From Strix aluco (taxonomy: Eukaryota > Chordata > Aves > Strigiformes > Strigidae), in assembly GCF_031877795.1 (NCBI RefSeq), contig NC_133971.1, positions 7,334,784-7,398,783 on the forward strand: DNA of 64,000 nucleotides, written 5' to 3'. The position numbers and the translations under genes are program-made. The notes under the pieces are model-generated. The model did no database searches, had not been told where the DNA came from, and worked only from the letters and a program-made list of their open reading frames with translations. Positions 49,501 to 62,169 of the stretch are shown piece by piece (position 1 is the stretch's first letter; each line of letters starts with the position of its first letter).

Positions 49501-49894
49501 TTCCACCAATTCCCTGAATTTGTTTGACTACTGAGGTCTGTTAGATTTACTCTGATGCTTTCAGAACTTCCTCTCTCCAGAAGAAAATGCTTTCATTTCA
49601 TAATCAGTCATACAAATTACTTTCCACCATCACTTTTTAGATAGATACTTAGGGAAATTAATCCTCAATTTTCTCATCCCGTATGATTCCCGTAAGATTC
49701 ATGAGGTGACTTGTTATTGCTTGTCTCTTCATCCTTGTTTTCTTCCCTTCCCTCTTGAGACTAATTCTCTGTTTCACGATTGATTGTGACTCCTGGAAGT
49801 CTACTGTTTTATTCTTTTGTGATAATGTTCATTATTTCACCTTGCCATTGAGATAATCTGCCAGCCAGGAGTATTAGTAATAGTCAGTCTTTGA

Positions 49895-50383
49895 CTATTT
49901 CATTCCAACAAGAAACTTGCGACGAAATACAGAAAACATTTTGCTAGTAAATTGGAGATGTGTTTCATTTAATCCAGCCATTAAATTTACAAGTCTCCTC
50001 TCCAAAACACTGAGCCTTTTACAGAAGGAGATCTGTGTCCCTTAGAAACAGCCACAGCTGTATGCTGCTTTCTGAACCCAAATTCTTCAGCTCTTTCTTA
50101 CTTGTGGGTTGTCATACAGGTGTGCTGAAAGACTGGGCAGGATCAGCTCAATGGCTTTCCAGGTAGATAACTGGATTTGCCTCTGTTGCCAGTTGGCTGC
50201 CCCATCAGCCTGTAGGTACACTGACACATATGCTAGCATATTCCTACGGTAATGTGCCAGTTTGTGAAACTCGGAAGGGAGCTCTTTAGAGCATGCTATC
50301 AACCTCTGAGTGTGCAGTTTGTTCTTAACACGGTTTGAAAATGTAACTAGAGCAGGCACTGAGTGGGAAGGAATGCTACCATC
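49895..50383 (-). pseudogene. Possible decayed coding sequence of unknown origin (antisense in intron)
   Basis: On the minus strand, 50383-50087 is open for about 98 codons and includes KLHTQRLIACSKELPSEF, LAHYRRNMLAYVSVYL and IQLSTWKAIELILPSL before a stop. After a frame change, 50022-49895 reads KRLSVLERRLVNLMAGL and ETHLQFTSKMFSVFRRKFL. The mix of hydrophobic, charged and aromatic residues looks like folded protein rather than low complexity. Frames on either side (about 49003-49420 and 50587-50990) are also open for long stretches, but Lys/Ser/Gln-rich. I cannot name the protein. Caution: the minus strand of this intron is A/C-rich, which lowers stop-codon frequency and makes chance frames look protein-like. 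Confidence 0.2.
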
Positions 50384-51404
50384 TTTGACTAATTATCTGC
50401 AACTGGGCTTAACCATGATACATTGTAAAAGAAGAAAAAAAAAATTGCCCAGCATTAACCATGACTCTCACAAAGGAGACCAGCAGTGTGAGACTTCCAG
50501 CCTGTCTGTGGTACCAGCCAGGGTCCTCCTCTTCCACTTCTTCACTCCATGTTTTGTCAAGTGAGGTTCTAATGTGCTGTCTCACCCTACACCTTTGAAG
50601 AGAGGATTTTAGGTTTCAGTAGCAGTGATTCCTGGTAATCTTCAATGTTGTGGACCCACCCACCATATTTAATATTAAATCTATACTTCCTGAGAAGAGC
50701 TAGGAAAGCTACTAGCAAAAACATGGGTCCTTCTAGAAGGCAGATAATAAGAAATACTGTTTTCTTCGTATGGATGAAAATCAAGTTATGTGATGCTTTT
50801 TTTTTGTGGGACTGATGGGCATTGCGTGTCCAATTGGTGCTGATCTGAGATGAGTCTAACTCATCCTTGGGGAGCTGGCTGTATACATTCATGCTTCCTC
50901 CTTCTCAGCCTTCTGGTGCTGCTGTAGACAGGGAGAAGTTCTTTCTGTTCCAGGGTAGGCAGTTGCTTTAGGAACAGCTGTAATAGTTTAAGATAATATT
51001 ACTCCACTGCTTGGAGCTATTACCACAACAGAGCCATGGTAACCCCTCGCTGGCATCTGTGCAACGTAAGGCCGTCATGGCTACAGCTGCTGCTGAAGCT
51101 GATCAAAGGTGATCTGGCTGGCTTTGCACTGAAGCAGGCTGGCAGTACCTCCAGTACTCGTAGTGCATCTCACTGTGGGTGGGGTGGAGGGACTCTCCCA
51201 TCTAAAAGACCACTGTGAAGTGTTGAAGGTGGTAGCCCCCCCCCCCAAGCTGTTGTAGCTTGAGAAGGTGTCATCTGCCTGTGCCGTAGGCAAGCAGTGC
51301 TGGAGCACCAGTTGTACAGCAGCAATGTTCTCAACAGCCTGTTTGTGCTACCAAGGCATTGGTTAGAAGCCAGTCACTGTTTTTCTGTTTGTGTATAAAT
51401 ACAA

Positions 51405-51436
51405 ATTTTTTTCTTCATACATTTTTTTCTTCATAC
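51405..51436 (+). repeat. Perfect 16-bp tandem duplication
   Basis: ATTTTTTTCTTCATAC occurs twice in direct succession (51405-51420, 51421-51436), followed by a partial ATTT. Looks like a recent slippage or microhomology duplication. Confidence 0.95.
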
Positions 51437-54400
51437 ATTTAAAACGTTTCAGTCGCTGGCAGATTTTGCAAATTAACTTTTCCTTTGAGTACAGTGGGTG
51501 ACAAGTGTCAAATGGTGAGCAGTGAAACCTGGTGTTTGCAGTGTCATGGGTCAGTGTCAGCCTTGGTTTCTGCCGATACAGGATTTTAAAGCAATCTTCT
51601 GTCACATGTAACAAGTGTTTTAGGTCCTCAAAGAAGTGTCATATACTAGCTACTCAGCTAGGGACTACCTACCGGTAATCCTGTGGCACGTGTATAGCTT
51701 TAAAGTTTGCATTTTGTTAAGGACTGTGTCTGTGCTTTGCTCTCTGCTGGTGACTCTCCTTACAACAGCTCCATGCTGCTAGCTCTGCTTACTCCCAGGG
51801 CAGGATGCATTGCATTAAACTCGTTAACTATAGCAAACTATATACCAGGGAAGAAAATAGCATGTATAAACCCATTACTATCCCATTGAAAGCAGCAGGG
51901 AAGACCAAGGTTAGCACCTTTATTATCAGGAAGAGTTGGAATCTCACGTATTTTTATAAAAGTCTCAGCTTACAGTTTAAAATGTGTTTTGTCATGTAAC
52001 TATTTTTTTAGCTGCGGTTTAGCATATTTTATAGTTATGGTAAGTGGAATAGTTTATATAGTTTAAGCCCAAGAAACTATTTAGAGGTTACCTTGAAAAT
52101 ACATGTGTTTTCATAAAATGTCAAGTTTGAGATCCTAGCCAGCAGGAGGAATCGACAGCGCGAGCAGAGCTGTGTTAGCAGTCCAGAGCTGCCAAAGTGA
52201 GTGCTCCTGCTTCTTTCTGCTCCTGTGTGGCTGCTCTGGCCCTTGGCAGGCTGATTCAGCTCACTCAGCAAGCAGAAAACTGTTCACTTTTTTTGATTGG
52301 GTTAATTTTCTAATCCCTTAGCTGGGAAGGGGAGAAGAAATGAGAGAGTATTGAGAAGAGGATGTTTTTGGTGCTCAGTGTCAGTGGCTGGAACTGGGCT
52401 ATTTCACTGTAAATAGCTTGCCCTTAATGAGGAGAAGCAAAAAGGGCAAAGGCTACCTGAGCATTAGACTGGCTTCACGTTGGACTGCCCTGAGAATTGC
52501 ATGATAAAGGCATTTTACTGCCGATGGTCTCTGCAAGTCACCAGAGCACCCAAGGAGCTTGTCCTGCTTCCTCTGCTACAGCAAACTCATCCCATATGAC
52601 AAAAGATTTCCATCAGCATCAGTTTAACTAGCCTGGAGTAAACCTTCACTTGCTGGCCCCCGGGCGCAGGGGAGAAGAAGCGGGGCAACAGTCTTTCACC
52701 GTCATAGACAACAAAGACTTGTCTGTAATGTCACTTCAGGAATGATACGTCTAAATGGTTTATCTTTCTAGGCTAGTGACATTAGGCTGGGGGAGGCAGG
52801 AAGGTAGGAGAGGAGGCTACAGAAAATATGACTGGAAAAACACAAGCTTTCAGGTGCATAAGCCTTCTTTCTTAACCATTGGCTAGGAAGCCTGTGAAAT
52901 TCTACTGGAAAACTTTTTGAGGAATGTATGTGCAAAACATAGGTGCAAAAAGGACAGAGATTTTTGTTTGAAACCTTAGAGGTCATCAAGAATATGTACC
53001 TCATGAAGTATTTGGAAATCAGTGGAAATTATCCCATTCAAGATGGAGTCTACAGAAGAGTGTTTTAATTTTATAATACTTTGGCTCTGTAGTAATCTCT
53101 ACAAGCTGAGACCTGAGACAAAAATAAATATTAAATTCAGCCAGGGTCAGATGAAAGTGGGGAACACTGTGCAGTGTGACATCCTAGCACAAACCAAGAC
53201 ATCCTTAGCAGATGAGAATATGTAGAACCATGCAATTAAGTGCTTGTGGGAGAGACTGCAGACACCACCACGGGATATTATCTATGATCTTTTTCAAAAG
53301 ATCAGTGGATACCAGATACCTATTCAATGTTTAGTTATATACTGGTGCACAAGTTAATGTGTTGTTGGAAATAGTTATGCTAGTGCTTGAAGTCTACAGG
53401 AGGTTAAGTAGTAAAACCATGTGAAATAGGGACGCAAAAAGCATTTGTGAATTGGAAGTGTATGGTTAAACTGAAAAAAACCTGCCATTATTTTTAATAC
53501 TGTTAAAAGTGCACTTACTAGTTTCCAACAGTTTTTAACACTTGAAGCAGTATATATAATCAAGGGGAGGGTGACCAGACTTACCGAGGCATATTTTCAG
53601 GACATCTTGCAAGCAATCAAGTGGAAGAGAGACTAGAGGTGAGTCTGCCTGTCCAGAATCAGGGTAGAAGAAGGCTTCCCCTGTCTGTAAAACTGTAAAT
53701 TTAGAAGGATGAGCTTTTTCGGAAAGTACCATCAGCCTAATACAAGGCACTGAGGCCACTATTCATTGTAGCACTGGGTATAAGCCCCAGATATTTAGGT
53801 GCATACAAGGAGAATGTTTTCTGCTATGTACAGAGAGAGGAAGAAATAAATGGATATGAATAATGTTGAATACATACACTTCTATGCTGCCTGTGTTTGC
53901 AGGGCTGTGATAGGAACTCTCAGAAAAGGCAGTGCACACAGCCGAACAAACATCAAGTATCTCCTTTGGGACATGCTGTTTTCTCAGACCAGTGTTTGGG
54001 TTTCATTTAATACCCAGGTGTTTATAAGAAAGCCGATCACGTTGTTGATAGGATACAGAGCGCTAACATTAACATAGATCATGTTTTCAGCAGTAGACCA
54101 GCATGGTTAGAGGCTCTTAAAAAGAGCAGTTTGCTGGCCTCAAGGTAAAGAAACCAAAATGTAAATTATGTGTAGGTGATATGGCGTGCCCGGGAGAACT
54201 GATGTGCTAGGAGTGTGCGTGCAGATAGATATCTGTAATGTTGAGGTCGTTGTTAATGTACCTGCCTAAGCAAATGGCAGAAAGGTAACTAAATTCTTTG
54301 GTATAGCTCGAGTTTGATGCTGCATCCAAATTGATCACCCCACTGGTGTGCACTGGTGACTCTGTGGGGTTTGGCTTTGTGCAGCAAAGCACTTTGTACC

Positions 54401-54579
54401 CAGCATGGCCCATGTGATTTCATGTCCCAGTCCTCTCTTGTCATGGATAATTGGCAGCAGACTGAATCACCTAAATCTCAGATGAGATGTATGGGAAAAG
54501 ACTGTATGTATGTACATATGTATATATGAAAGAGACATTAAAAAAGATTAGGGAAAAAATTATATTAGTATATAAATAT

Positions 54580-54611
54580 ACGGGGAGGGAGAGAGAGAGA
54601 GAGAGAGAGGA
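54580..54611. repeat. (GA)n microsatellite
   Basis: GGGAGGGA followed by about eleven uninterrupted GA units, then GG. The opposite strand is a CT repeat. Confidence 0.95.
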
Positions 54612-55324
54612 AAAGACTGTCAGTATGATCAAATAGGGGAGAAAGAGTTGTTTGTCATACATGTCTGTTAAAAAACCAAAATTTTCTAAAAAAAGTTAAT
54701 AATGGTTTGCTTTTGTTGAAACTTACCAAACCCAGCTCACCATCAAGAGCTTCCAAGCAGTTTTTAAAGTACTGGATTGATGGATTCAAGAGAGTTTGTT
54801 CAAGAAACCACCCCATTTGAGATGTTTTTAGCTGTTGTACTATATTAAAAATATCGATTCAGTACTACTTGATCTTATTTCAGAGAATAAGGTTTATATT
54901 TTGGATAATAAATAAGTGAGATTCCTAGGAGTCTCTGGATTTGCAATGAAGTCTATATACCATTTTGGAAGGAAAAAAAAGCTGCTTCTCCATATAGGTA
55001 GGAGTAGTGATTTCAGAATACTGCAAGACTCCTGAAACACGGAGAGGAACATGCAAGAACTTTTCTATGGAGCTACTTTTAAATGTTGCTCAGCTGCTTC
55101 ACCTCTTCTTCACACAAACTAAAAATTATATACGGATATTGATTTACTAGTTTTCATTGTGTTTTTTATTTACTGTTTAAAAAACCAAAAGTTAAATGGA
55201 TCATGTGTCGTATGCAGAACTTTCCATACATGAATAGTTTCAAAAAATTAAGTCTTAACAATCCAAAAATACTAGATCTATCTTGGTGATGCTCAGATCA
55301 GGAGCATTCCTATTATTATTTGGA

Positions 55325-55375
55325 TGGGGTTTTTTTCTTTTTTTTTTTTTTTTTTTTGTTTGTTTTGTTCGGTGA
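55325..55375. repeat. G-run/T-run tract with 20 consecutive T
   Basis: GGATGGGGTTTTTTTC, then 20 T (55338-55357), then GTTTGTTTTG. Lies about 500 bases before the 3' end of the large antisense CR1. Confidence 0.9.
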
Positions 55376-55884
55376 CTGATGGCAGAGGAGGTGGTAGCAT
55401 CTAGGAACATTTCTGTGATGTGCAGTTCACCATTGTAGATGTTGTGGTGAAGAGGCAGCAGTTGTTTATTGCAGTGTTAAACTGACTGTTGGTGCTGCAG
55501 AAAGCAGGTACAGCACCCAGACTGTGCTTTGACACACTGACAAAGCTGAGGAGCTGCAGGCTTTTGCTCCATCACTTTGATTTTATAACTTTCTGGATAA
55601 TGATTATACACCACTGTACCCTCAGTTAAATTATATATATTTTTACTTATGACATGTGGCTGATAAAACAATGAAAGCTGCGTGGAGCTATGTATAATAG
55701 TTGCCTGCTCCTGGCAGGTTTATTGGGCAACTTTCAAGACAAAGCAGAAGCTAATTTACTGCAATTCCTTACTCCTGTAAGCTCAACTTTTGAACTTCAT
55801 GGAAAAATCTGGCCATTCTCATTTTGTTCTTTGTTTCCTTAGACATACTGATAAATCAAACTCGGTGCTTGAATTTCAGTCTTA

Positions 55885-56543
55885 GATTGAATCATAGAAT
55901 CATTCAGGTTGGAAAAGACCCTTTGGATCATCAAGTCCAACCATCCCCCCTACTCTACAAAGTTCTCCCCTACACCACATCCCCCAGCATCTCATCTAAA
56001 CAATCTTTAAACACATCCAGGGATGGTGACTCCACCCCCTCCCTGGGCAGCCTATTCCACTATCTAACCACTCTTTCTGTGAAAATTTTTTCCTAATGTC
56101 TAGTCTGAATTTCCCCTGTTGGAGTTTAAAGCCATTCCCCCTTGTTCTGTCACTAATCACCTGTGAGAAGAGACCAGCACCAACCTCTCTACAATGTCCT
56201 TTCAGGGAGCTGTAGAGAGTGATGAGGTCTCCCCTCAGCCTTCTCTTCCTCAAACTAAACAGTCCCAGCTCCTTCAATCACTCCTCACAGGATCTGTTCT
56301 CCAGGCCCTTCACCAGCTTCGTTGCCCTCCTCTGCACTCGCTCCAGCACCTCGATATCTCGTATTGAGCTGCCCAAAACTGGACACAATACTCCAGGTGT
56401 GGCCTCACCAGTGCAGAGTACAGGGGGACTATCACCTCCCTGCTTCTGCTGGTCACACTATTTCTAATACAAGCCAGGATGCCGTTGGCTTTCTTGGCCA
56501 CCTGGGCACACCGCTGGCTCATGTTCAGCTGCTTGTCAATTAG

Positions 56544-56577
<34 letters not shown>

Positions 56578-58305
56578 CCTTCTCTTCCAGACAGCTCCAG
56601 CCACACCTCCCCAAGCCTGTAACCATGCAGGGGGTTGTTGTGGCCGAAGTGCAGGACCTGGCACTTGGCCTTGTTGAAGCCCATCCCGTTAACGTTGGCC
56701 CACCGATCCAACCTATCCAAGTCTCTCTGTAGAGCCTCCCTATCTTCATGCAGATCAACACTCCTGCTTAACTTGGTGTCATCTGCGAACTTACTGATAA
56801 TGCACTCTATGTCCTTATCAAGATCATCAATAAAGATGTTGAACAGAAATGGTCCCAACACCGAGCCCTGAGGAACACTACTTGTGACCAGCTGCCAGCT
56901 GGATTTAGCTCCATTGACCACCACTCTCTGGGACTGTCCATCCAGCCAGTGCTTGACCCAGCAGACCGTTCGCTCATCCAGGCCATGGGCAGTCAGTTTT
57001 TTTATGAGAATTCTATCAGGAACTGTGTCAAATTTTTGAAAATCCAGGTAGATAAAATCCACAGCTTTTCCCTCATCCAATAGTCGGGTCACCTTCTCAT
57101 AGAAGGAGATCAGGTTTGTCAGGCAGGACCCGCCTTTCATAAACCCATGCTGACTAGGTCTGATCCCCTGGTTGTCCATTATATGACTTTTAATGGCACC
57201 CGAGGTGACCTGCTCCATGACCTTCCCTGGCACCGAGGTCAGACTGACAGGTCTGTAGCTTCCTGGATCCTCCTTCCTGCCTTTCTTGTAGATGGGTGTC
57301 ACATTTGCCACCCTCCAGTCCAGTGGGACCTCCCCAGTTAGCCATGACTTCAGGTAGATCATGGACAGCGGCTTGGTGAGCACATCTGCCAACTCCCTCA
57401 GCACCCTTGGGTGTAACCCATCCGGTCCCACAGACCTGTGTGCATCCAAGTGGTGTAGCAGGTCTCTGACCACCTCCTCTTCAACTGTGCTGACCTCATT
57501 CTGCTTCCCCTCCCCATCTCCCAGCTCATGAGACTGGGTGTCCAGGGAACAGCCAGTTCCACTGCTAAAGACTGAGGCAAAGTAGGCGTTGAGCACCTCA
57601 GCCTTTTCCTCGTCCTTAGTTACCATGTTTCCCTCTGCATCCAGTAGGGGAGGGAGATTTTCTCTAATCCTCCTCTTGCTGTTAACGAATTTATAGAAAG
57701 ATTTTTTGTTATCTTTAACAGCTGCAGCCAAGTTGAGCTCTAGCTGCGCTTTGGCTCTCCTAATGTTCTCCCTGCATAACTTCACTGCATCTTTATACTC
57801 TTCATGAGAGGCCTGGCCCCTCTCCCAAAGGTGATAGACTCTCCTTTTGTCCTTGAGATCCAGCCAAAGGTCCCTGTTTAGCCAGGTCAGTCTCCTTCCC
57901 CACCTGCTTGTTTTTCGGCAGACAGGAACAGCCTGCTCCTGTGCCTTTAAGACTTCGCTCTTGAAGTATGTCCAGCCTTCCTGGACTGCCATATCCTTCA
58001 GGGCAGCCTCCCAAGGGATTTTGTTAACCAGTCTTTTGAACATGTCAGAGTTTGCCCTGCGGAAGTCTAAGGTGGCAGTTTTACTAACCCCTCTCTTTGT
58101 TTCTCGAAGGATCAAAAACTCAATCATCTCATGATCACTGCACCCTAGACAGCCTCCAACTTTACTTCCCCCACAAGCTCTTCCCTGTTCACAAGAAGCA
58201 GGTCCAGGAGGCACCTTCCCTGGTCGGCTCACTCACCAGCTGTGTGAGGAAGTTATTCTCCACACATTCCAGGAACCTGTCTTGAGAGATAGTACGTGTC
58301 TTCTT
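55885..58305 (-). mobile_element. Large 5'-truncated CR1 LINE with nearly complete reverse transcriptase frame
   Basis: A 2.4 kb CR1 copy antisense to SSBP2. Its 3' end is at about 55885-55960 (reverse complement of GGTTGGACTTGATGATCC and the ATTCTATGATTC tail). One frame, 58232 to 56310, is open for 640 codons. Residues about 27-110 are the linker after the endonuclease ([18 protein letters not shown]). The reverse transcriptase follows: [40 protein letters not shown] and [14 protein letters not shown]. The first catalytic block [10 protein letters not shown] is at residues 395-404, where the usual alanine between K and F is missing. Then come VPQGSVLGP and the catalytic FADDTKL at 482-488. 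The C-terminal region follows, broken near 56370 by a frameshift after VQFWAAQYE; a further break lies near 56030 after LDIRKKF. A frame break near 58230 separates an upstream stretch containing DRFLECVENNFLTQ. The endonuclease and ORF1 are absent. A 29-base C-run interrupts the coding region. Confidence 0.96.
56546..56574. repeat. 29-base C homopolymer inside the CR1 reverse transcriptase
   Basis: Uninterrupted C on the + strand (G on the element's coding strand), encoding nine consecutive glycines where CR1 normally has a short acidic segment before the VLID.QLNMS block. The frame stays open across it. It is either an expansion in this copy or an assembly/sequencing artefact; homopolymers of this length are often miscounted. 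Confidence 0.9.
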
Positions 58306-61300
58306 ATGGAATGACACAAAGATACCACTTGTTTTACCTTTTATGGACAAATTATTTCCTGAAAGACTCTGTCATAATAACTTGAGCCCTTCTTCTGTAG
58401 GCATATGTTCATTTGAACAGCTGGTTGAGTATTCTCCATATAGTCAATGAAACTTGCCAGCCGGTGCACGGACTGACTCAGTGCACCTAAGTTAGACACC
58501 AAAACCATAAGGTGAACATATTCCTGGTACTTTTGGTTTTTCACTGCCTTTTATGGAAAGTTGGATGTTGTCTTGATCTTTTGACTTGGAATTGGGGGAG
58601 TTTACCACCTAGTTTTTGTCAGTGGACATACTGCTGCAAGGCTTTGGTTGTAGGTTCTCATTAAACTAATTGCATCTTCCCACCTTAACATGTAAGAAGG
58701 TAATTTCCACAGCGCAGTTGGAGTGATTACTCTTTATTTCCTGGTAATATTATGATAACTGGTTGACCAGAACCACTTAAATGGTTCATCTGTTTGGAGT
58801 TCAGTAGGTAGTTGTAGGATGTATGAATGCCTTGTCCAATTAGAGCAGAAGCTTCATGCAAAACAGACCAGCTTAGCAAAATGGCAACTGTAGCAGTAAG
58901 AGCCAGACAGTAACTTCATTTTTTAAAATAGAATGAATGTATTGTCAGGCCATAGATGAATGTGTGATCTAATTGTCTTGACAGGGAGAGGGGAACTCTG
59001 GCCTATGGCATGTCTTTAACAAAAATTACTTCAGCGTTGTCATAAATTGATTGGAAATATTTTTTCCTCACATTACTCATGGGATGTCAACAAGTATGCA
59101 AATGTGAAAATTTAACATATGTTTCCTTGCTGCTTTTACACGGTTTCTCACACCAGTTTAATGAGTAAAAACTGTCATTTAAAATGCCACTTCAAACCCA
59201 AGTCCTTTAGTGTTGAAGACCATCTCGCTATTATTTTCTTTGTATTCGTTGAGGTGTTAAATAGTTTATTCATTTGTTAATTTTACACTCTTGGACTAGA
59301 GCCTAATTTTTGTCTTATTCTGGTCTTATGCTGTAGTTAAAGTTCATATATCTGGTAATCCTCCTTGTTACACAGTGTTTTATCTTTTTTGGGTTTCTTT
59401 GCTGTCTTTCCTCAGAGCATCCGTTTCCATTGATTCTTTTGCTGCAGCTAATGCAGTAAAACATTAGTATCTTTCTTTTGATCTCTGTGGTAAAGCATTT
59501 ATTTCTGAATGAAGCTATAACATTGTTAACTTCTGTAAAGACTTCCTGACAGCATAATAACTAGGGATAGATCAGCGATCTAGATCTAATAAGACCCAAT
59601 CAGGTTATTTTGTGTTGTGCCTTCTGTCTCACATCTGTTCATGGAAGGTGGTCCTGGCTTTCCTGGCACAGGAGCCAAGCAGTCCCCTTGCCAGCGTGGT
59701 TCTGCTCTTGATTTACTGCAGGTGAATCAACTTGGAAGCCTAAAACCCGCAGTATTTACTCTTTTCCTGAAATCTGTCGTGTTTACCCCCTGCACTTAAT
59801 AGTTGCACCATTTAATTTCACTGCTGGTATGTTTAGACCAAGATGTAATAATGCATGTCAAAGAGTTGTAGATGTTGTTCTAGTTTTAATTACACTTAAT
59901 TAGCACATTCTGTGTTGTTAAGTCAAGGTTTCGGGGTTGTCTTTTTCGCAGTGTTGAAATATCTCGGATTTTTTGGACCATCCTGTGCAAAGATGGGCAC
60001 AGGGTAACGATGTTGACTTGTGCTGGAGCACGGCTGTGTGTGCTGTGTTTTGCTAGTAGACTCCAGGAATCCTGAGATAAGACTCACAAATTTGTCTCAA
60101 TATTAAAGTATTGCTCTGTCAGTTTGGGTGTCATGGTGCAGTATTTGCTAAAGCTTTCAACAGATGGCAGACTTATGAAGGTGGTGCGCCTGCAATAAAC
60201 TCCTGGGTTTTGTGCTGTTTCACTTTGTGGGGTAGAAGGGATATGATCGCACAAATCCTTTTATCTGGACTGCAGGCTTCATGTTTTGATAAGAACAAAA
60301 AAGGGACTCTCAGAAGACAAATGAGATGCTTTAAAGTGTTATTGGGTATTCAAGTCATCTTGGCAGTTGTTGAAAGTGCTTCCTCTCTGCCTTTACATCT
60401 TTCTTAGATTTTAGATTTTTGTCTGCAACCATCTATTGCTTAAAAATTGAATAATAGCTGAACTGGGAAGAATTAAGTCAACAAGATGTGATTTTTTTTT
60501 TTTTTTCTTTTTTTCTTTTTTTTGACATATGCCATTCTGCTTTTGGGATGAGAGTCTAGAGAGTACGTGATCCCCTCTCTCTCCACAGTACTTAGAGGGA
60601 CATATCACTGTGTCCTCTGAGCTGCTTCTCAGTGGAGCTCTGGATCATAGTGTGCTCCATTGGAAGAACTCACTGTTTTCTGCTGAGCTCTGCATTTGTT
60701 GATATGGCACAATACAAACTGATAAATAACTGGTTTTGTACTGGAATTAAAAAGTGGATACGACCCTTCTCAAGGTTCAAACTAAACCCAGTCACATGTT
60801 TGAATATCAATTTAAATTATTTTTTTTTAAATTTGAGGAAAAAAATACATTTTTGCTTTTGAAGTCAGGGAATAAAGTAGTATGTGTATTGCATGTACAA
60901 AGTATAAACAACTAGTGAAAACAATTTTTATTGAATGCGTCTCCCAGATTTTAAAATTTCATACTTAATAGGTTACTGCAATAATTACTACTGTCAGTGC
61001 TATGATGACAGTTATCGCATCTAATACTGCATGGTGTTTTGAACAGTAACAGAAAAATAGGTATTCTCTGCTTCTCTACTTTGTTTAGTTAAACTGCATA
61101 TTTTTGAATATGAATAGTAAAATGCTTCAAATAAGAACAGTGGTGTATCACGAAGTGCACGCGAATACATTTTACTTCTTAAAAACAGTTCAGCTAGCAA
61201 ATTTAAAAGACACACAGCCTGACTTTCTTTTATTTTCTTGGGCTGTGAAATGTTTTATAGACAATTTCCAAGCATTATTATTAAATCATTTTTTTAAACA

Positions 61301-62100
61301 AGATTTCCTTTTGAAAGACTTGAAACATGCAGGCAGACGGGAGCCTCTATGTAGAGTCAGCTGAGGAATACAAGGTGTTACCTCTTTGGTTGTCTAGTTC
61401 AAATGTAGCCTACATAGCCTATCTCAATAGAAGTTGGTGGTTGTTACTGCTCCCCTGTTCTTGGGCTGCTGAACAGGGTTTCCCAGCCCAAGTGTGGTGG
61501 GTAGTCATTCAGGGAATGAGTCTTCTTTCTGCACTGAGCTTCTTATTCTAGCTCTTTGGACTTAGTTGGAGATGTGCTTGGGTGCTGAAGATCACTTTTT
61601 GGGAAACTCCTTTGGGAGCTTTGACAGTAGCCTGTAGCACTGTTGTCATCGGAGCTCCTAGATGCACAAGTCTGAACGAATCTAAAAATCTGTTTGCACT
61701 TCTCTTGAGAGATGTGGTTGTACTGCGTGCTGTGTATGGATGATGGGATCACTTTTCTTGATGCAGTCTGGAGTTTGCATGTTCTTTGAATAAACACAGA
61801 CTACTATTGTTGAAGTATGCTAACAGCTTGACACATTCCACATGTAAAAAAATTTGATCTGGAAATATAATTGGTGTTGCTGTACGAATATATTTAGAGT
61901 AAGCATGGTATAGAGTGGGCAAATACAGACCAGCAGTGGGCACTTGTCCAAATATCATTAAAAATGTTGACATTAAGTAATTTGGGGTTTAATAATAATT
62001 AATTAACTACTATTTAAACACCTCTGCCCAGACTGATCTACATGTCTAGTTTAAAAATTCTGGTATATTTGACATGTTCAGTATATAGTGGTTTGTGAAA
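58306..62100. other. Distal part of intron 1, no gene recognised
   Basis: AT-rich intron sequence. Contains a T-rich run at 60492-60522. Open frames on the minus strand at 61543-61973 are Ser/Lys/Gln-rich without a recognisable domain and are most simply explained by strand composition. Confidence 0.55.
60492..60522. repeat. T-rich low-complexity tract
   Basis: 15 T, then CTTTTTTTC and a further T-run. Confidence 0.9.
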
Positions 62101-62169
62101 GGCAGTAGAGTGCACCTCAAAGTTCTGATAATATCTTGTTTCTAAAGAAGAGGAGCAAACAAATGCACA

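Noticed and set aside
56310-58232. The 640-codon minus-strand frame as a host gene
   Set aside because: It is CR1 LINE reverse transcriptase with frameshifts at both ends and a CR1 3' tail, so it is annotated as a mobile element.
61543-61973. Two overlapping minus-strand frames as one frameshifted pseudogene
   Set aside because: Ser/Lys/Gln-rich content is expected on the A/C-rich antisense strand of this intron; no recognisable motif.
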